Origin: CAZYFH01 sp965249175
Lineage (GTDB): Bacteria; Acidobacteriota; Vicinamibacteria; Vicinamibacterales; UBA8438
Length of the DNA: 64,000 nucleotides
Assembly: GCA_965249175.1 (NCBI GenBank)
Contig: OZ252227.1
Location: 3,844,001-3,908,000 of the forward strand
Reading direction: 5' to 3'
Within the stretch, counting starts at the first letter, position 1. Each line of letters begins with the position of its first letter. The notes beneath the pieces are model-generated. The model made no database searches and had not been told where the DNA came from. It saw nothing but the letters and a program-made list of their open reading frames with translations. Shown in pieces: positions 42,039 to 51,512 of the stretch. The position numbers were made by a program, and so were the translations under genes.

Positions 42039-43774
42039 CGTCCACCTCCGAGCTCCTCGAGGCGTTGCTCGACGAGCGCGATCATCGCCTGCACCATGTC
42101 CTGGTTTTCCGGCGGGGCCTGCGACAGCATCTGATCCGCTTGCGCGAGGAACTGGTTGGCCTGCTCCTCCGTCATCTGGGCGAGCATGCCTCGCATCTGT
42201 GCGATCTGCTGACGCTCTTCGTCGCTCAACCCGGCCAGCAGCGGGTCCTCCTCGGTCGGTGCGCTCTCATCGCGATAGTAAATCGCGACCGCGCGGGTCT
42301 CAGGTGTGAAATACGTGTTGGCGACCCGTGTGATGTCGTCCGCGGTCACCCCGTCGTACAGCGCCGGATCGGTGTTGATGTGCTCCCACCCGCGGTTCCC
42401 CTCCCGGATGAGGAGCTGCATCATCAACCCGAAGTTGCTCCGCAGGTTGCGGAAGTTGCCGGCGGCGTTCTGGTTCTTGACCTTCTGCAGCTCACGCTCG
42501 CTCACTGGCTCCATCTTGAGCCGTTCCAGCTCCGCGTAGATCGCCTGTTCCACGTCCTCCGGCGTCCGCCCCTGCTTGGCCGTCCCGCGCAACTCGAACA
42601 TCCCCTCGAACTGGAAGCCCGACTGACCACCGGACGCCCCCGTCGCCACCTCTTGCTCCTCGACCAGCGCCTTGTACAGACGCCCGGTGCGTCCATTGAG
42701 CAGCTGACCCAGCACGACGAGCGCCGGTTCGTCGACGTGCCCGTCTCGCACCGACTGGTAGCGAATCGTCACCTGCGGGTTCGTCTCCGCGTAGGCGACC
42801 ATGCGCTTTTCGGCCAGCTGGGTCATCTCGCGTGTCCGCGGCTGGAGCGGCGGCCGCTCGCCGCGTTCCAGGCCCCCGAAATACCGCTCGGCCAGCGCGA
42901 TCGCCTCGTCCGGATCAAAATCGCCGACCAGCGCCATCGCGAGATTGTTCGGCGCGTAGTACGTGTCGAAGAACGCCAGCGCCTCGTTGCGGGTCACCCC
43001 CTCGAGATCGCTCGGCCATCCGACGACCGGCCACCCGTAGGGCGACGACTGCCAGAACATCGCGTCGAACTGCTCCTGAAACTTGCCAATTGGCGTGCTG
43101 TCCGTCCGCATGCGCCGCTCTTCATACACCACGTCCCGCTCCGCGTAGAACTCACGGAACACCGGGCTCGACAGACGATCGCTCTCCATCCAGAACCAGA
43201 GCTCCAGCTTGTTGGCGGGGACATTCACGATGTACATCGTGAAGTCGTAGCTCGTCATCGCGTTCAGCCCGGATGCGCCCTGACCGGTATACACGCGTGA
43301 AAAGTCCTCCTTTATCAGCAGGTCGCTCTGGCGATCCAGCAGCGTCTCGAACTCGGTCAACATTTCCTGATGCCGTGGCGAGCGGGCGGCCGGATCCGTC
43401 GGGTCCTCGAGCTGGCCGAGCTCGAACGCGCGGTTCAGCTCGACCTCCTCCGCCTGGATATCCGCGCGGAGCACGTCGAGCTCGGCGATGATCTGCAGGT
43501 CCTCTTCGATGTTCTGGGTGCCGAGCGTCTCGGTCCCCTTGAACATCATGTGCTCGAAAAGATGTGCCACGCCCGTGATGCCCGGTCGCTCGTAGACCGA
43601 GCCCACCTTGGCCACCCACCCGGCAGAGATGTTCGGGTCGCCTGTCCGCGGGACCAGGAGCAGCGTCAGGCCGTTGTCGAGCTCGTGCTCGATGACCTCC
43701 ACTTCCTGGGCCGCACTCGGCGCAGCCAGCAAACCGACGAGCGCGACGATCGCGCAGACTTTCGACTGGGGCAT
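42035..43774 (-). CDS. M16-family zinc peptidase (active subunit)
   Basis: The ATG at 43774 has GGAG nine bases upstream; an earlier in-frame TTG at 43789 is not needed. The 579-residue product has a signal peptide (ALVGLLAAPSAAQE) and the inverted zinc motif HLFEH (residues 71-75), then the downstream metal ligand region. Two M16 lobes are complete and the C-terminus is Gln/Met-rich (QMRGMLAQMTEEQANQFLAQADQM). It should cleave peptides in the periplasm, together with the inactive partner. Confidence 0.9.
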   Translation of the reverse strand: MPQSKVCAIVALVGLLAAPSAAQEVEVIEHELDNGLTLLLVPRTGDPNISAGWVAKVGSVYERPGITGVAHLFEHMMFKGTETLGTQNIEEDLQIIAELDVLRADIQAEEVELNRAFELGQLEDPTDPAARSPRHQEMLTEFETLLDRQSDLLIKEDFSRVYTGQGASGLNAMTSYDFTMYIVNVPANKLELWFWMESDRLSSPVFREFYAERDVVYEERRMRTDSTPIGKFQEQFDAMFWQSSPYGWPVVGWPSDLEGVTRNEALAFFDTYYAPNNLAMALVGDFDPDEAIALAERYFGGLERGERPPLQPRTREMTQLAEKRMVAYAETNPQVTIRYQSVRDGHVDEPALVVLGQLLNGRTGRLYKALVEEQEVATGASGGQSGFQFEGMFELRGTAKQGRTPEDVEQAIYAELERLKMEPVSERELQKVKNQNAAGNFRNLRSNFGLMMQLLIREGNRGWEHINTDPALYDGVTADDITRVANTYFTPETRAVAIYYRDESAPTEEDPLLAGLSDEERQQIAQMRGMLAQMTEEQANQFLAQADQMLSQAPPENQDMVQAMIALVEQRLEELGGGR

Positions 43775-43800
43775 GATCAGAAACTCCAAGATTAACCGTC

Positions 43801-43823
43801 GTAGCGCAGGGCTTCAGCCCTGC
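43801..43823 (+). repeat. Dispersed hairpin repeat (copy c)
   Basis: GTAGC followed by the hairpin GCAGGGC-TTCA-GCCCTGC, upstream of the M16 operon. Same family as 36692-36740. Confidence 0.7.
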
Positions 43824-43971
43824 CGACCGGCGCCGCCCCACGAGTCTCGCACAGTCGCGACACGCAGACCAAGCCGCCACCGCCCCCTCCACGGCGGCGC
43901 GCGTCCAGGTCGGGTCTGGCCGCGCCGCACGGTCACCGCTGCCCTACAATGGCGCCCCGGGAGGTAAGACC

Positions 43972-44439
43972 GTGACCCAGACTTCACGACTCGTAATGCG
44001 CGTCGCCCTGCTGCTGGCACTTTGCGCCGGCGTCGCCGCGCACACCGGAACTCAGACTGCTCCGGCGGCCGAAGCACCGGTGGTGATGAACTGGAGATCG
44101 GCCGAGTGGGGTCCTCCGACCAGCCGCCCGCGCTACCCGGCCGGGCTGCGGAACGCGCCCATCTCGACCGATCCGGGGACCGGCGGCGTCACGTACCTCG
44201 CGCGGTTCCCGGCCGGCTCGCGCTTCGACATGCATTGGCATACGCACACCGAAACGGTCGTCGTACTCGACGGGGTCGTGGACATCATCTTCGACGGCAC
44301 CCGTCACACCGCCACCGAGGGCAGCTACATCATCATTCCCGGCACGGCACATCACGAGTGGCGGGTGCACGCGGACGCCGACGTCGTGCTCTTCGCACGC
44401 CGCGACGGTCCGCCCGACTTTCATTTCGTCGAACCGTGA
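43972..44439 (+). CDS. Secreted cupin-domain protein
   Basis: The 155-residue product starts at a GTG and has a signal peptide (VALLLALCAGVAAHTGTQ). The cupin barrel carries the metal motif RFDMHWHTHTETVVVLDG (HxH...E) and a second His block PGTAHHEWRVH. The fold is typical of ChrR/RmlC-like cupins that bind a metal. It may be a periplasmic dioxygenase-like or sugar-binding protein. It lies 140 bases before tRNA-Phe and belongs to the core chromosome rather than to the island. Confidence 0.8.
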   Translation: MTQTSRLVMRVALLLALCAGVAAHTGTQTAPAAEAPVVMNWRSAEWGPPTSRPRYPAGLRNAPISTDPGTGGVTYLARFPAGSRFDMHWHTHTETVVVLDGVVDIIFDGTRHTATEGSYIIIPGTAHHEWRVHADADVVLFARRDGPPDFHFVEP

Positions 44440-44578
44440 GCGTCGGTGGGAAAGGTTGGCTCGAGGCGTCTTGCAGGCGCGTTGCAAGCAGGGATGGATC
44501 TGAAATATGGTTAGAGGTCGCGCCGTTCCCCAACGGCGCTGCTAAGTCGTTGCATCAGGAGTAGTTGCTTCCCCACGG

Positions 44579-44654
44579 GCCGAGGTAGCTCAGTTGGTAG
44601 AGCACATGACTGAAAATCATGGTGTCGGCAGTTCAATTCTGCCCCTCGGCACCA
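44579..44654 (+). tRNA. tRNA-Phe (GAA)
   Basis: A 76-base cloverleaf with acceptor stem GCCGAGG/CCTCGGC, D arm AGCTCAGTTGGTAGAGC, anticodon stem CATGA/TCATG with loop CTGAAAA (anticodon GAA), T arm with GTTCAATTC and encoded CCA end at 44652-44654. It marks the left border of the accessory island. Confidence 0.95.
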
Positions 44655-44841
44655 CCCTTCTCTTGCCGTATCAATGCTTTACGGGGTCGCGCTTGAGCGG
44701 GTCGTGGAGGGCCGTCGACCCATTGTCCCTGCAATTGTCCCTGCCGCACCGACCCGCCCGCCCCCCCGGTCACTAGCTCGATCGACATGCGCGATTAGTG
44801 ACGCACCCAACTGACACAAGCGGCGGCGTAGAGTCAAGCCC

Positions 44842-46248
44842 ATTCTTAGTTGAAACTCTCCACGGCTCCCGATGGCTTACGCGGCCTGCTTCTTCGACGT
44901 CGTCGTGTCGATCTTCAGTTCTCGCTTCAATGCGGCCCGAAGCGTGGGAAGGTGGCGGTAGCCCCTCACCCTTCGTAAGCGCGGTTCGATGTCCAGGAGG
45001 GCGGTCGCCAGCCAGCGGTGGCGTTGGCTCGAGCTCTGCCAGTGATCTACCTTCGCGCAGCGTTCCTCGACCAGCGCATTGACCGACTCCAGACAGTTCG
45101 TCGTCTTCAGCGACCGGCCCAGCACTCCGTACACGCCCAATCGATGTCACGTCAGGGTTTCGTCCAGGCCTTCCGCCAAGCTGTCAGCCGCCGACTGGTT
45201 CCGCTCGTCCAACTCGCCGTGGAGCGTCTCGAGCGCACCGAGGGCCTCGTCGTAGTCCGGCCGGTTGTACGCTCGCTGGAGACGCTGACGCCACACCGCC
45301 TGCTCGGGCTTGGCCAGGTAGCTCACCACGTTCTCGCGCTTGTGCCACTGGCACCGTTGGACCAGGGCCCGGCCCCGGAAGGCCTTCCGGACGGCCGTGC
45401 GGAGCCCCTTGCCGCCATCGAGGATGACCAGCACACCCTGGGAGAGGTCGAGGCCCCGCTCGACCAACGACCGCAGGAACGGTGTGAGCACCGTCGCGTT
45501 CTCCGTGTCCGTTTCGACGAAGCCCAGGAAGCGTTTCTCCCCAGACAGCGTGATGCCTAGCGCGATGACCATCGTCGCGTCAGCGAACGTCTTGCCGTCC
45601 AGGAACACGGCCACCACGTCCTCATCGGATAGGTCCCGCTCCTGGAACGCCCGTAGCTGCGCCGCGCTGGCCTGGATGAACCCCCGGGACACCGTCGAAC
45701 TCGACAGCCCGATCGCCCCGGGAATCGCCGCCGCGGCCGCCGCGTAGTTGCGGCACGAGATCCCGTAGAGCACCCGTCGCAGCAGCGCGTCGTCCACCTC
45801 GCGGTCGTCATGCAACGCCGCATACGACCGCAGCGGAATCTCGCTCCCTGCGAGGCGACGAATCCGGGGCACGCGAATCGGCACGCGCTGCCCCGCGAGA
45901 CCCACCGTCCCAGGGTTACTGCCGTGACGGCGTCCACCGACCGACGCGTCCTTCCGGACGTAGCGCTCGCTCGCCAGCGCCGTCACCTCCTGGTCGAGCA
46001 ACTCCTGCACATGCATCAGGCCCAGGGGCACCAGCGAGCGGATCAGCTCCACCTTCGCGTCCAGCTCCAGATCCGCGTAGGCCTCGCGGTGAATGATGTT
46101 GACCGAGCCCAGCTTGCGAACTTTCTTGCGCTTCCTGACAGCACGTAGGCCACTCATCGTGGCTCCTCTCTCTCGTGGGGTGATGTCCGTCTTTTGCAAC
46201 GTCATCACACCACAGGGTCTGGAGCCGTTTCAATTTTCAACTAAGATT
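44842..46248 (-). mobile_element. IS256-family-type insertion sequence (IS-a)
   Basis: A 1.4-kb element with imperfect 28-bp terminal inverted repeats (22 of 28 match), core CTTAGTTGAAA...CGGCTCC. It contains one transposase frame broken by an internal UGA. No target duplication was recognised. Its right end abuts the Ser/Thr kinase gene. Confidence 0.75.
44877..46157 (-). pseudogene. IS256-type transposase interrupted by in-frame UGA
   Basis: The frame runs from ATG 46157 (GAGGAG upstream) to the TAA at 44877-44879 except for a TGA at 45147-45149, reading ETLT-stop-HRLGVYGVLGRSLKTTN. The D-D-E pattern is visible: DGKTFADATMV, LDGGKGLRTAV and, after the stop, TTNCLESVNAL. The catalytic Glu therefore lies beyond the stop. 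Without readthrough the transposase is dead. A single T-to-G change (TTA to TGA) would explain it. Confidence 0.85.
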
Positions 46249-46274
46249 AGCTCACCCTCGACGTTCGCGAGCAG

Positions 46275-48827
46275 GTGGCGGCTACGAACGTCGTGCCGGC
46301 GCTACCCGACGCCGGGCAAACCAAGCACGTCTTCTGGTGGGAACGGAGACAGGCACCGTACTTCGAGCTCGACGGTGCCGGGATCGTTCGGGGCGTTGAC
46401 CCGGCGCTTCCCGGCGGCGCGCCGACCGTCATGGGATCCCGTCTCACCCACATCAACGGTACTTCGCTCGCCGAGATGACCGACCCGGTTGCCGTGCTGC
46501 GGAGCAACGTGTCGACGCTCGCACTGACGCTCGAACCATCCGATGGCGCGCAAAAGCGGCTCGAGCTCGTGATCGTGCGCCTGGACTGGAGAGTGCAGCT
46601 CACACTCCTGGTGGTCGGCGTGCTGATCGGCGGCCTCGGCTTCCGCGTCTACCGCGTCAAACCGGATATCGCGTCGTCGTGGGGCTTCCTCGCCTTCTGC
46701 CTCGCGGTCTCGCTCTTCTGGATCTACCGCTCGGTGCCCTACCACTACCGGTGGCCGATCGAGAGCCAGGCGTTCTACGTGCTTCAGTGCTCCATGCCGC
46801 TCGCGAGTTTGGCCTTTCTCGGGACGTTTTCTCCGCTCAGGGTCGTGATGACGTCGCTCAAGCCATGGCTCTGGGGCGCGGCGGGACTCGGGGTCGTGCT
46901 GCTGGCCATCAACCGCGCGCTCTATCCGCTCGATGCGGCGGACGGCGTTCTCGGGATACCGCTCTTCCTCGGCTGGGTCGGCATCATGCTCGCGATCATC
47001 GTCGTGTCGCAGCAGACGAAACTGTGGTTCCGCCTGCGCGGGCTCGCCATCGGATCGACAGACCGTCAGCGCGCGGTGGTTCTGCGGCTCGCCGCCGTTC
47101 TCGGTTTCGTGCCGCTCGCCGCGTTCTACGTGGCGGTGATCGCCCAACGTATCGACTTCGGCCATCGCCTCTGGTTCGAGCTCGCGGTCATCGCCTTTCC
47201 GCTGATCGTCGCGTACGCGATCGTGCGCCACAACCTGCTCCAGCTGAACGAGCTGGCGCGCGAGGGAATCGCGGCCGGATTACTGCTGCTGGGCGTCGGT
47301 CTGGTCTACGCTGCCGCGGCGGCCGCGGTCGGTCCGCTCACCGAGCGGTTGCTCGGGGGAGGCAGCGGGGTGGCCCAGGGGCTGCTCGTCGGCGCCTCCG
47401 TCCTCGGACTGGCGCCACTCTATGCGCGCACACGCCACCGGCTCCTCATCCGATTCCACCGCGCGGACCATCTCGAGGACTACCTCCTGCGGCTCGGCGA
47501 CCTCGGCGACGAGCAAACCAATCTCGACGACTTTTGCGACGAGGCGGTCCTGCTCACTAGCTCGGCGCTCGACGGAGCCGAGACGTCATTGCTTTTCCGA
47601 CAGACGTCTACCGAAACGTGGCGGGGCGCTGCCTCGACCGCTGATCCGCCATCGGCCATCGACTTCGAGCGCTGTGGACCGCTCCTTCGATTGCTGGTCC
47701 ACGCCAAGGCACCACTGCATCAGGACGAGCTCCTGGAAGGCCGTCGCTTTGGCGGCCGTCGACGCGCGCTCCTGGAAGCGTGGGGCGAGCTCAACGCCGT
47801 GATGATTATCCCGCTACGATCCCGTGATCGTCTCGTCGGCGCGCTGGTCGTCGGCCCAAAGCCTCGAGGAGCGAACTTCACCGCCAACGAGCTCCGTTTC
47901 GCCGACAGCCTGCGCGCCCGCATCGCGACCGGCCTGGGCCGCTGGTTCACTCCCGCGACGGAGGAAGCCAGCACGATCACCGGTCAGTACCCCGCCTACC
48001 CGGCTTCCATCGGCCACTACCGCGTCGATAGGCTGCTCGGCGAGGGAGCGATGTGCTACGTCTACGTGGCAAACGACGACGACCGTGAGGTCGCGATCAA
48101 GGTGCCTAAACCCGCGACCAAGGCCGACGACCTGCGTCTCGAGCGGTTCCTGCGCGAGTCCCGGGTGATGAAGCGGATCGCCCACCCTCACATCGTCGAG
48201 GTCCTCGACGACGGTATCTCCCATGGCGAGCCCTTCATCGTCGTCGAGTACTTCCCCGGCGGCTCCCTCGACCGCTACCTCAGGCGCCACCGTTCGATCG
48301 TCGAGGCGCAGGCGCTGAGCTGGGTGCGAGACCTATCTGGGGGTCTAGAGGCTGCGCTCGAGCTGGGCATCGTCCACCGGGACATCAAGCCCGCCAACGT
48401 CTTCCTGGCGCCGACCGACCGGATCAAGATCGGTGACTTCGGCATCGCCAGGGCGTCGGACGAACCGACGCTGACCGAGCCCGGGAGCATCCTTGGCAGC
48501 CCGGCTTACATCAGTCCGGAGCTCGCCCGCGGGCGCAAGGCCACTTGGAAGTCCGACCAGTACTCTCTCGGCATCTGCCTCTTCGAATTGATCGCCGGCG
48601 ATCGCCCCTTCACCGCGGACACCCTCGAGGGGTTGCTCCACCTGCAGATGAGCGAGCCGCTTCCCAACCTTAGCCAGCGATGCGCGGTGTCAAAAGAGAC
48701 GCTGAGTATCCTGGCGCGCATGACTGACAAGGAACCCGGACAGCGGTTCGACTCATATCAGGAACTCGGTCAAGCACTGACCGCGTCTATCGAGGCCAAT
48801 CAAGGACGACCGACGTCCACGCCGTGA
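46275..48827 (+). CDS. PDZ-like / 7-8 TM / GAF / Ser-Thr kinase receptor, 5' end lost
   Basis: The frame continues upstream of the GTG at 46275 to 46251 (LTLDVREQ) and stops at a TAG formed by the end of IS-a, so the original N-terminus is missing. The 850 residues hold a PDZ-like domain (about 25-90), about eight helices (100-385), a GAF domain (about 400-560) and a Hanks-type kinase (about 580-835). The kinase has GEGAMCYVYVA, Lys609 in VAIKVPKP, HRDIKPAN (Asp703) and DFG (Asp721). The layout resembles ComP-like pheromone receptors with a Ser/Thr kinase output. It overlaps the isoprenoid-synthase-like gene by four bases (GTGA). Confidence 0.8.
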   Translation: MAATNVVPALPDAGQTKHVFWWERRQAPYFELDGAGIVRGVDPALPGGAPTVMGSRLTHINGTSLAEMTDPVAVLRSNVSTLALTLEPSDGAQKRLELVIVRLDWRVQLTLLVVGVLIGGLGFRVYRVKPDIASSWGFLAFCLAVSLFWIYRSVPYHYRWPIESQAFYVLQCSMPLASLAFLGTFSPLRVVMTSLKPWLWGAAGLGVVLLAINRALYPLDAADGVLGIPLFLGWVGIMLAIIVVSQQTKLWFRLRGLAIGSTDRQRAVVLRLAAVLGFVPLAAFYVAVIAQRIDFGHRLWFELAVIAFPLIVAYAIVRHNLLQLNELAREGIAAGLLLLGVGLVYAAAAAAVGPLTERLLGGGSGVAQGLLVGASVLGLAPLYARTRHRLLIRFHRADHLEDYLLRLGDLGDEQTNLDDFCDEAVLLTSSALDGAETSLLFRQTSTETWRGAASTADPPSAIDFERCGPLLRLLVHAKAPLHQDELLEGRRFGGRRRALLEAWGELNAVMIIPLRSRDRLVGALVVGPKPRGANFTANELRFADSLRARIATGLGRWFTPATEEASTITGQYPAYPASIGHYRVDRLLGEGAMCYVYVANDDDREVAIKVPKPATKADDLRLERFLRESRVMKRIAHPHIVEVLDDGISHGEPFIVVEYFPGGSLDRYLRRHRSIVEAQALSWVRDLSGGLEAALELGIVHRDIKPANVFLAPTDRIKIGDFGIARASDEPTLTEPGSILGSPAYISPELARGRKATWKSDQYSLGICLFELIAGDRPFTADTLEGLLHLQMSEPLPNLSQRCAVSKETLSILARMTDKEPGQRFDSYQELGQALTASIEANQGRPTSTP

Positions 48828-49543
48828 GCCAGTTCCTAGACATCCGGGCCGAGCTCGACCGCCTCGAACGATCTCTTGAGGCCCATCTGGCGACCAGCTC
48901 CTCGAGACGTCGAGAACCGTCCTCGACACCCTCAGGATCCGTCCCGACCACGAGCCACGCTGGACCGAGCGCCTGTCGCCGTTCGTCGTTCTCTATCCCC
49001 TGCTCCAGTCCCAGGCCTGGTCCGAACGACCCACCGACGCCACACGCACGGCCAACGTCGTCCACCTATTCCTGCTGATGCACACCTTCATCGACGACCG
49101 AATCGTCGACAAACAACACCGGCTCTCCCCTGCGGAGATCGTCCTGGCAAAGCAGGCCGCCCTTCTCGCGCAGCGGATCGCAAGGGAGTCCTCGCTCTTA
49201 TCTCCGCCGGTCGAACGTCTGTGGTTCGACGGCTTCGACAGTTACCACGCCGCCCAGCTCAGGAGCTACGACCAACCGACGGGAGAGACGTCAGAAGGAA
49301 CGCTGGATACCCGCGAAAAAATCGTTACCGACCGAGCGGCCCTCGGTCAGCTCGGCGTGGTCGCCGCCTGCCACGCGGCGGGGAGAGCCGACCTACGTAC
49401 CGCGTTCAGCGGCGCATTCAACGACCTCGCAATCGGTCTCCAGTGGGAGGACGACCTAATGGATTGGCCTGGCGATCTTGCGGCCAACCAGCCCAACCTT
49501 CTGTTGGCCGGCTTGCCACCAAGCGCGATCGCATCGGATGGTG

Positions 49544-50978
49544 GAGATATTGTCAAATGTTGTGGATCGGTCATCAGCGTGATCAGGCGGCCACCTTCCG
49601 ATCTCCCTCGTTGTTTCGCTCCTGCTGTACCCCGTCAATGAACGTCACGCCGGCGCGGACGAGTGGCAGCAGATGCGCGCCATTGAGCCGACGCCAGCGC
49701 TGCTGTGCCATCTCGAGCAGCTTGTAGGCCATCAACAGGCCCTTGGTGCGCGAGCCCGCGCCTTTGGTCACGCGCTGCCGGAGTCGGACCGTGGCGAATG
49801 GCGACTCGATGACGTTGCTCGTGCGCACGTGCTGCCAATGCTCAGCTGGCAGGGCAAAGTGCGTGAGGAGGCGGTCGCGGTCTGCGTCCAGGCACGCCGC
49901 CGCCTTCGGGTACTTGGCCTCGTACTCGGCGATGAAGACGTCCATGGCCTCCTCGGCGTGTGCCCGCGTCTCGGCGTACATGATCTCGCGGAGCGCGCGC
50001 TTCGCTTTCGGCTGTAATCGCTTTGGCAATTTGTCGAGCACGTTGCCCATCTTGTGACACCAGTCGCGGAGCTCTCGCGTGTCCGGCCACACGTCGCGCA
50101 CGGCCGCCCAGAAACCCAGGGCGCCGTCGCCGACCGCCCCCACCGGGGCCCGCATGCCGCGCCGCTGGAGGTCCCGCAGCACCGTCGCCCAGCTGTCGGT
50201 GCTCTCGCGGTAGCCGTCCTCCAGGGCCACGAGCTTCTTGGTCCCATCGGGCCGTACGCCGATGATCACCAGCGTACAGAGCCGATCGTCCTCGAGCCGG
50301 ATGTTGAAATGGATGCCGTCGACCCACACGTACACGTAGTCACGATCGGCCAGGTCCCGCTGGCGGAACCGCCGGTAGTCCTCTTCCCACACCGCCGTGA
50401 GGCGCGCGATGTTGGTCGCGCTGAGGCCGGCCGCGTCATCCCCCAATAGCACCGGCAGCGCTTCGCGGAAATCGCCCGTCGACAGACCGCGCAGATAGAG
50501 GATCGGCAGCACCTCCGCCACCTTGGGCGAGCGACGCATGTAGGGGGGCAAGATCCGACTCGTGAACCGCTCCCGCTGGCCCGCGCCGTTGACCCTTTTG
50601 TCGTTCACCCGAGGAGCATGCACCTCGAGCGTACCTGCCCCGCACGTCACCTTCCGCGCCTGGGCCCGACCATTCCGAACGACCAGCCGGCGTCCCCGCG
50701 CGTCCCGCTCCTCGCCGTGGGCCTCGATGTACTGCCCGACCTCCACCGCCAGGGCCGTCATCAACATCCGCCGGGCTCCCTCCCGGGCCAGCTCGTCCAC
50801 CGTCTGCGCACCGCGCTCTTCCGGCGGAACTTCGTTGTCTGCTCCATCGTTGTCGAGTACCTTCAGCATGGGTGGCGGCTCCTTTCACCGGCCTGCCAGC
50901 CGGAGTTTTCGCGTTGCTCACGCGAAAGGATACGCCGCCTTCTTCAGACTGCCGATCCACAACTTCTGGTTATATCTC
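49544..50978 (-). mobile_element. IS256-family insertion sequence (IS-b) with 10-bp target duplication
   Basis: Ends GAGATAT...ATATCTC are followed by a second matching block GTTGTGGATCGG, so the terminal inverted repeats are about 27 bp (imperfect). TCGGATGGTG stands on both sides (49534-49543 and 50979-50988). It contains one intact transposase on the minus strand. Confidence 0.9.
49583..50869 (-). CDS. IS256-family transposase
   Basis: The 428-residue product is intact. DDE residues appear in VWVDGIHFNIRLED, VGDGALGFWAAV and SNVIESPFATV. The Mutator-type signature WCHKMGNVLDKLPK is present. The N-terminus holds VDELAREGARRMLMTALAVEVGQYI, typical of the family. It should mobilise IS-b. Its coding strand is opposite to that of the gene it interrupts. 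Confidence 0.92.
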   Translation of the reverse strand: MLKVLDNDGADNEVPPEERGAQTVDELAREGARRMLMTALAVEVGQYIEAHGEERDARGRRLVVRNGRAQARKVTCGAGTLEVHAPRVNDKRVNGAGQRERFTSRILPPYMRRSPKVAEVLPILYLRGLSTGDFREALPVLLGDDAAGLSATNIARLTAVWEEDYRRFRQRDLADRDYVYVWVDGIHFNIRLEDDRLCTLVIIGVRPDGTKKLVALEDGYRESTDSWATVLRDLQRRGMRAPVGAVGDGALGFWAAVRDVWPDTRELRDWCHKMGNVLDKLPKRLQPKAKRALREIMYAETRAHAEEAMDVFIAEYEAKYPKAAACLDADRDRLLTHFALPAEHWQHVRTSNVIESPFATVRLRQRVTKGAGSRTKGLLMAYKLLEMAQQRWRRLNGAHLLPLVRAGVTFIDGVQQERNNEGDRKVAA

Positions 50979-51512
50979 TCGGATGGTGCCATCAATGGCC
51001 GACTGCGTACGGTCGAGAGGTCCTTGCTCGAAAACAGAACCTACGAGCTGGCTCTGCAAGAAACCGTGACGCACTTGTCGGCTGCAGAACAACAACAACG
51101 CGGCGTCGGTGCTCACCGGCTCGCGGAGGCGATACGGGAGCGCTGCGGGTCGATCGAGAACCTCGGACAGCGCCTCGCTATGGAAATCGCCAAGATGTGA
51201 CTTCCAGTTAGTAGGTCTTGTGGATGGTCTGCGGCTCTATTTGTTCGCACTCCAGCAGTTCTTTGGCCTGTTCTATCTGCTCAGCCTCGCGGGATTTGAT
51301 TAGAGGATACGCTTTGAAGATGTGGTTCTTCTCACAAATCTCTTCAGCTGTGTCGTAGTCACCCTCTTTGAGTGCATTGCAGATGCGAGTGGAGTCGCCA
51401 TGGTCGTGTTCATAGGCAAGCAGATGGCGAATGCCCTGCATGATGGCATCCATCGCTTCCGGGTTTAGTCGCCTCTTCTGTTCCCAGATACCCTTCCTAG
51501 GTCTTGTTTGCT

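Larger units (their letters stand above)
48824..51200 (+). pseudogene. Isoprenoid-synthase-like gene (ComQ-like) interrupted by IS-b and frameshifted
   Basis: Exon-like parts are 48824-49543 and 50989-51200. The frame begins at a GTG overlapping the kinase stop (SQFLDIRAELDRLERSLEAHL), shifts one base near 48890 (DQLLETSRTVLDTLRIRPDH), then reads LFLLMHTFIDDRIVD and LQWEDDLMDWPGDL. These two Asp-rich motifs (DDxxxD and DDxxD) are those of class I isoprenyl-diphosphate synthases. After IS-b the frame resumes SDGAINGRLRTVERSLLENRTYELALQETV and ends at the TGA 51198-51200. Total 932 bases, i.e. 310 residues plus one missing base. It is a typical length for the fold. Confidence 0.78.

Noticed and set aside
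40701..43300. Long plus-strand open frames opposite the M16 genes
   Set aside because: They are Arg/His/Asp-rich shadows of real minus-strand genes caused by high GC at third positions; no conserved motif or start signal.
44594..44776. Small frame starting inside tRNA-Phe
   Set aside because: It begins inside the tRNA and has no ribosome binding site.
44830..46262. Target-site duplication around IS-a
   Set aside because: No matching 8-10 bp flanks were found; the insertion site has probably been rearranged.
48876..49727. A 283-codon plus-strand frame overlapping the isoprenoid-synthase-like gene
   Set aside because: It is Arg/Pro-rich and out of frame with both Asp-rich motifs; a shadow frame.
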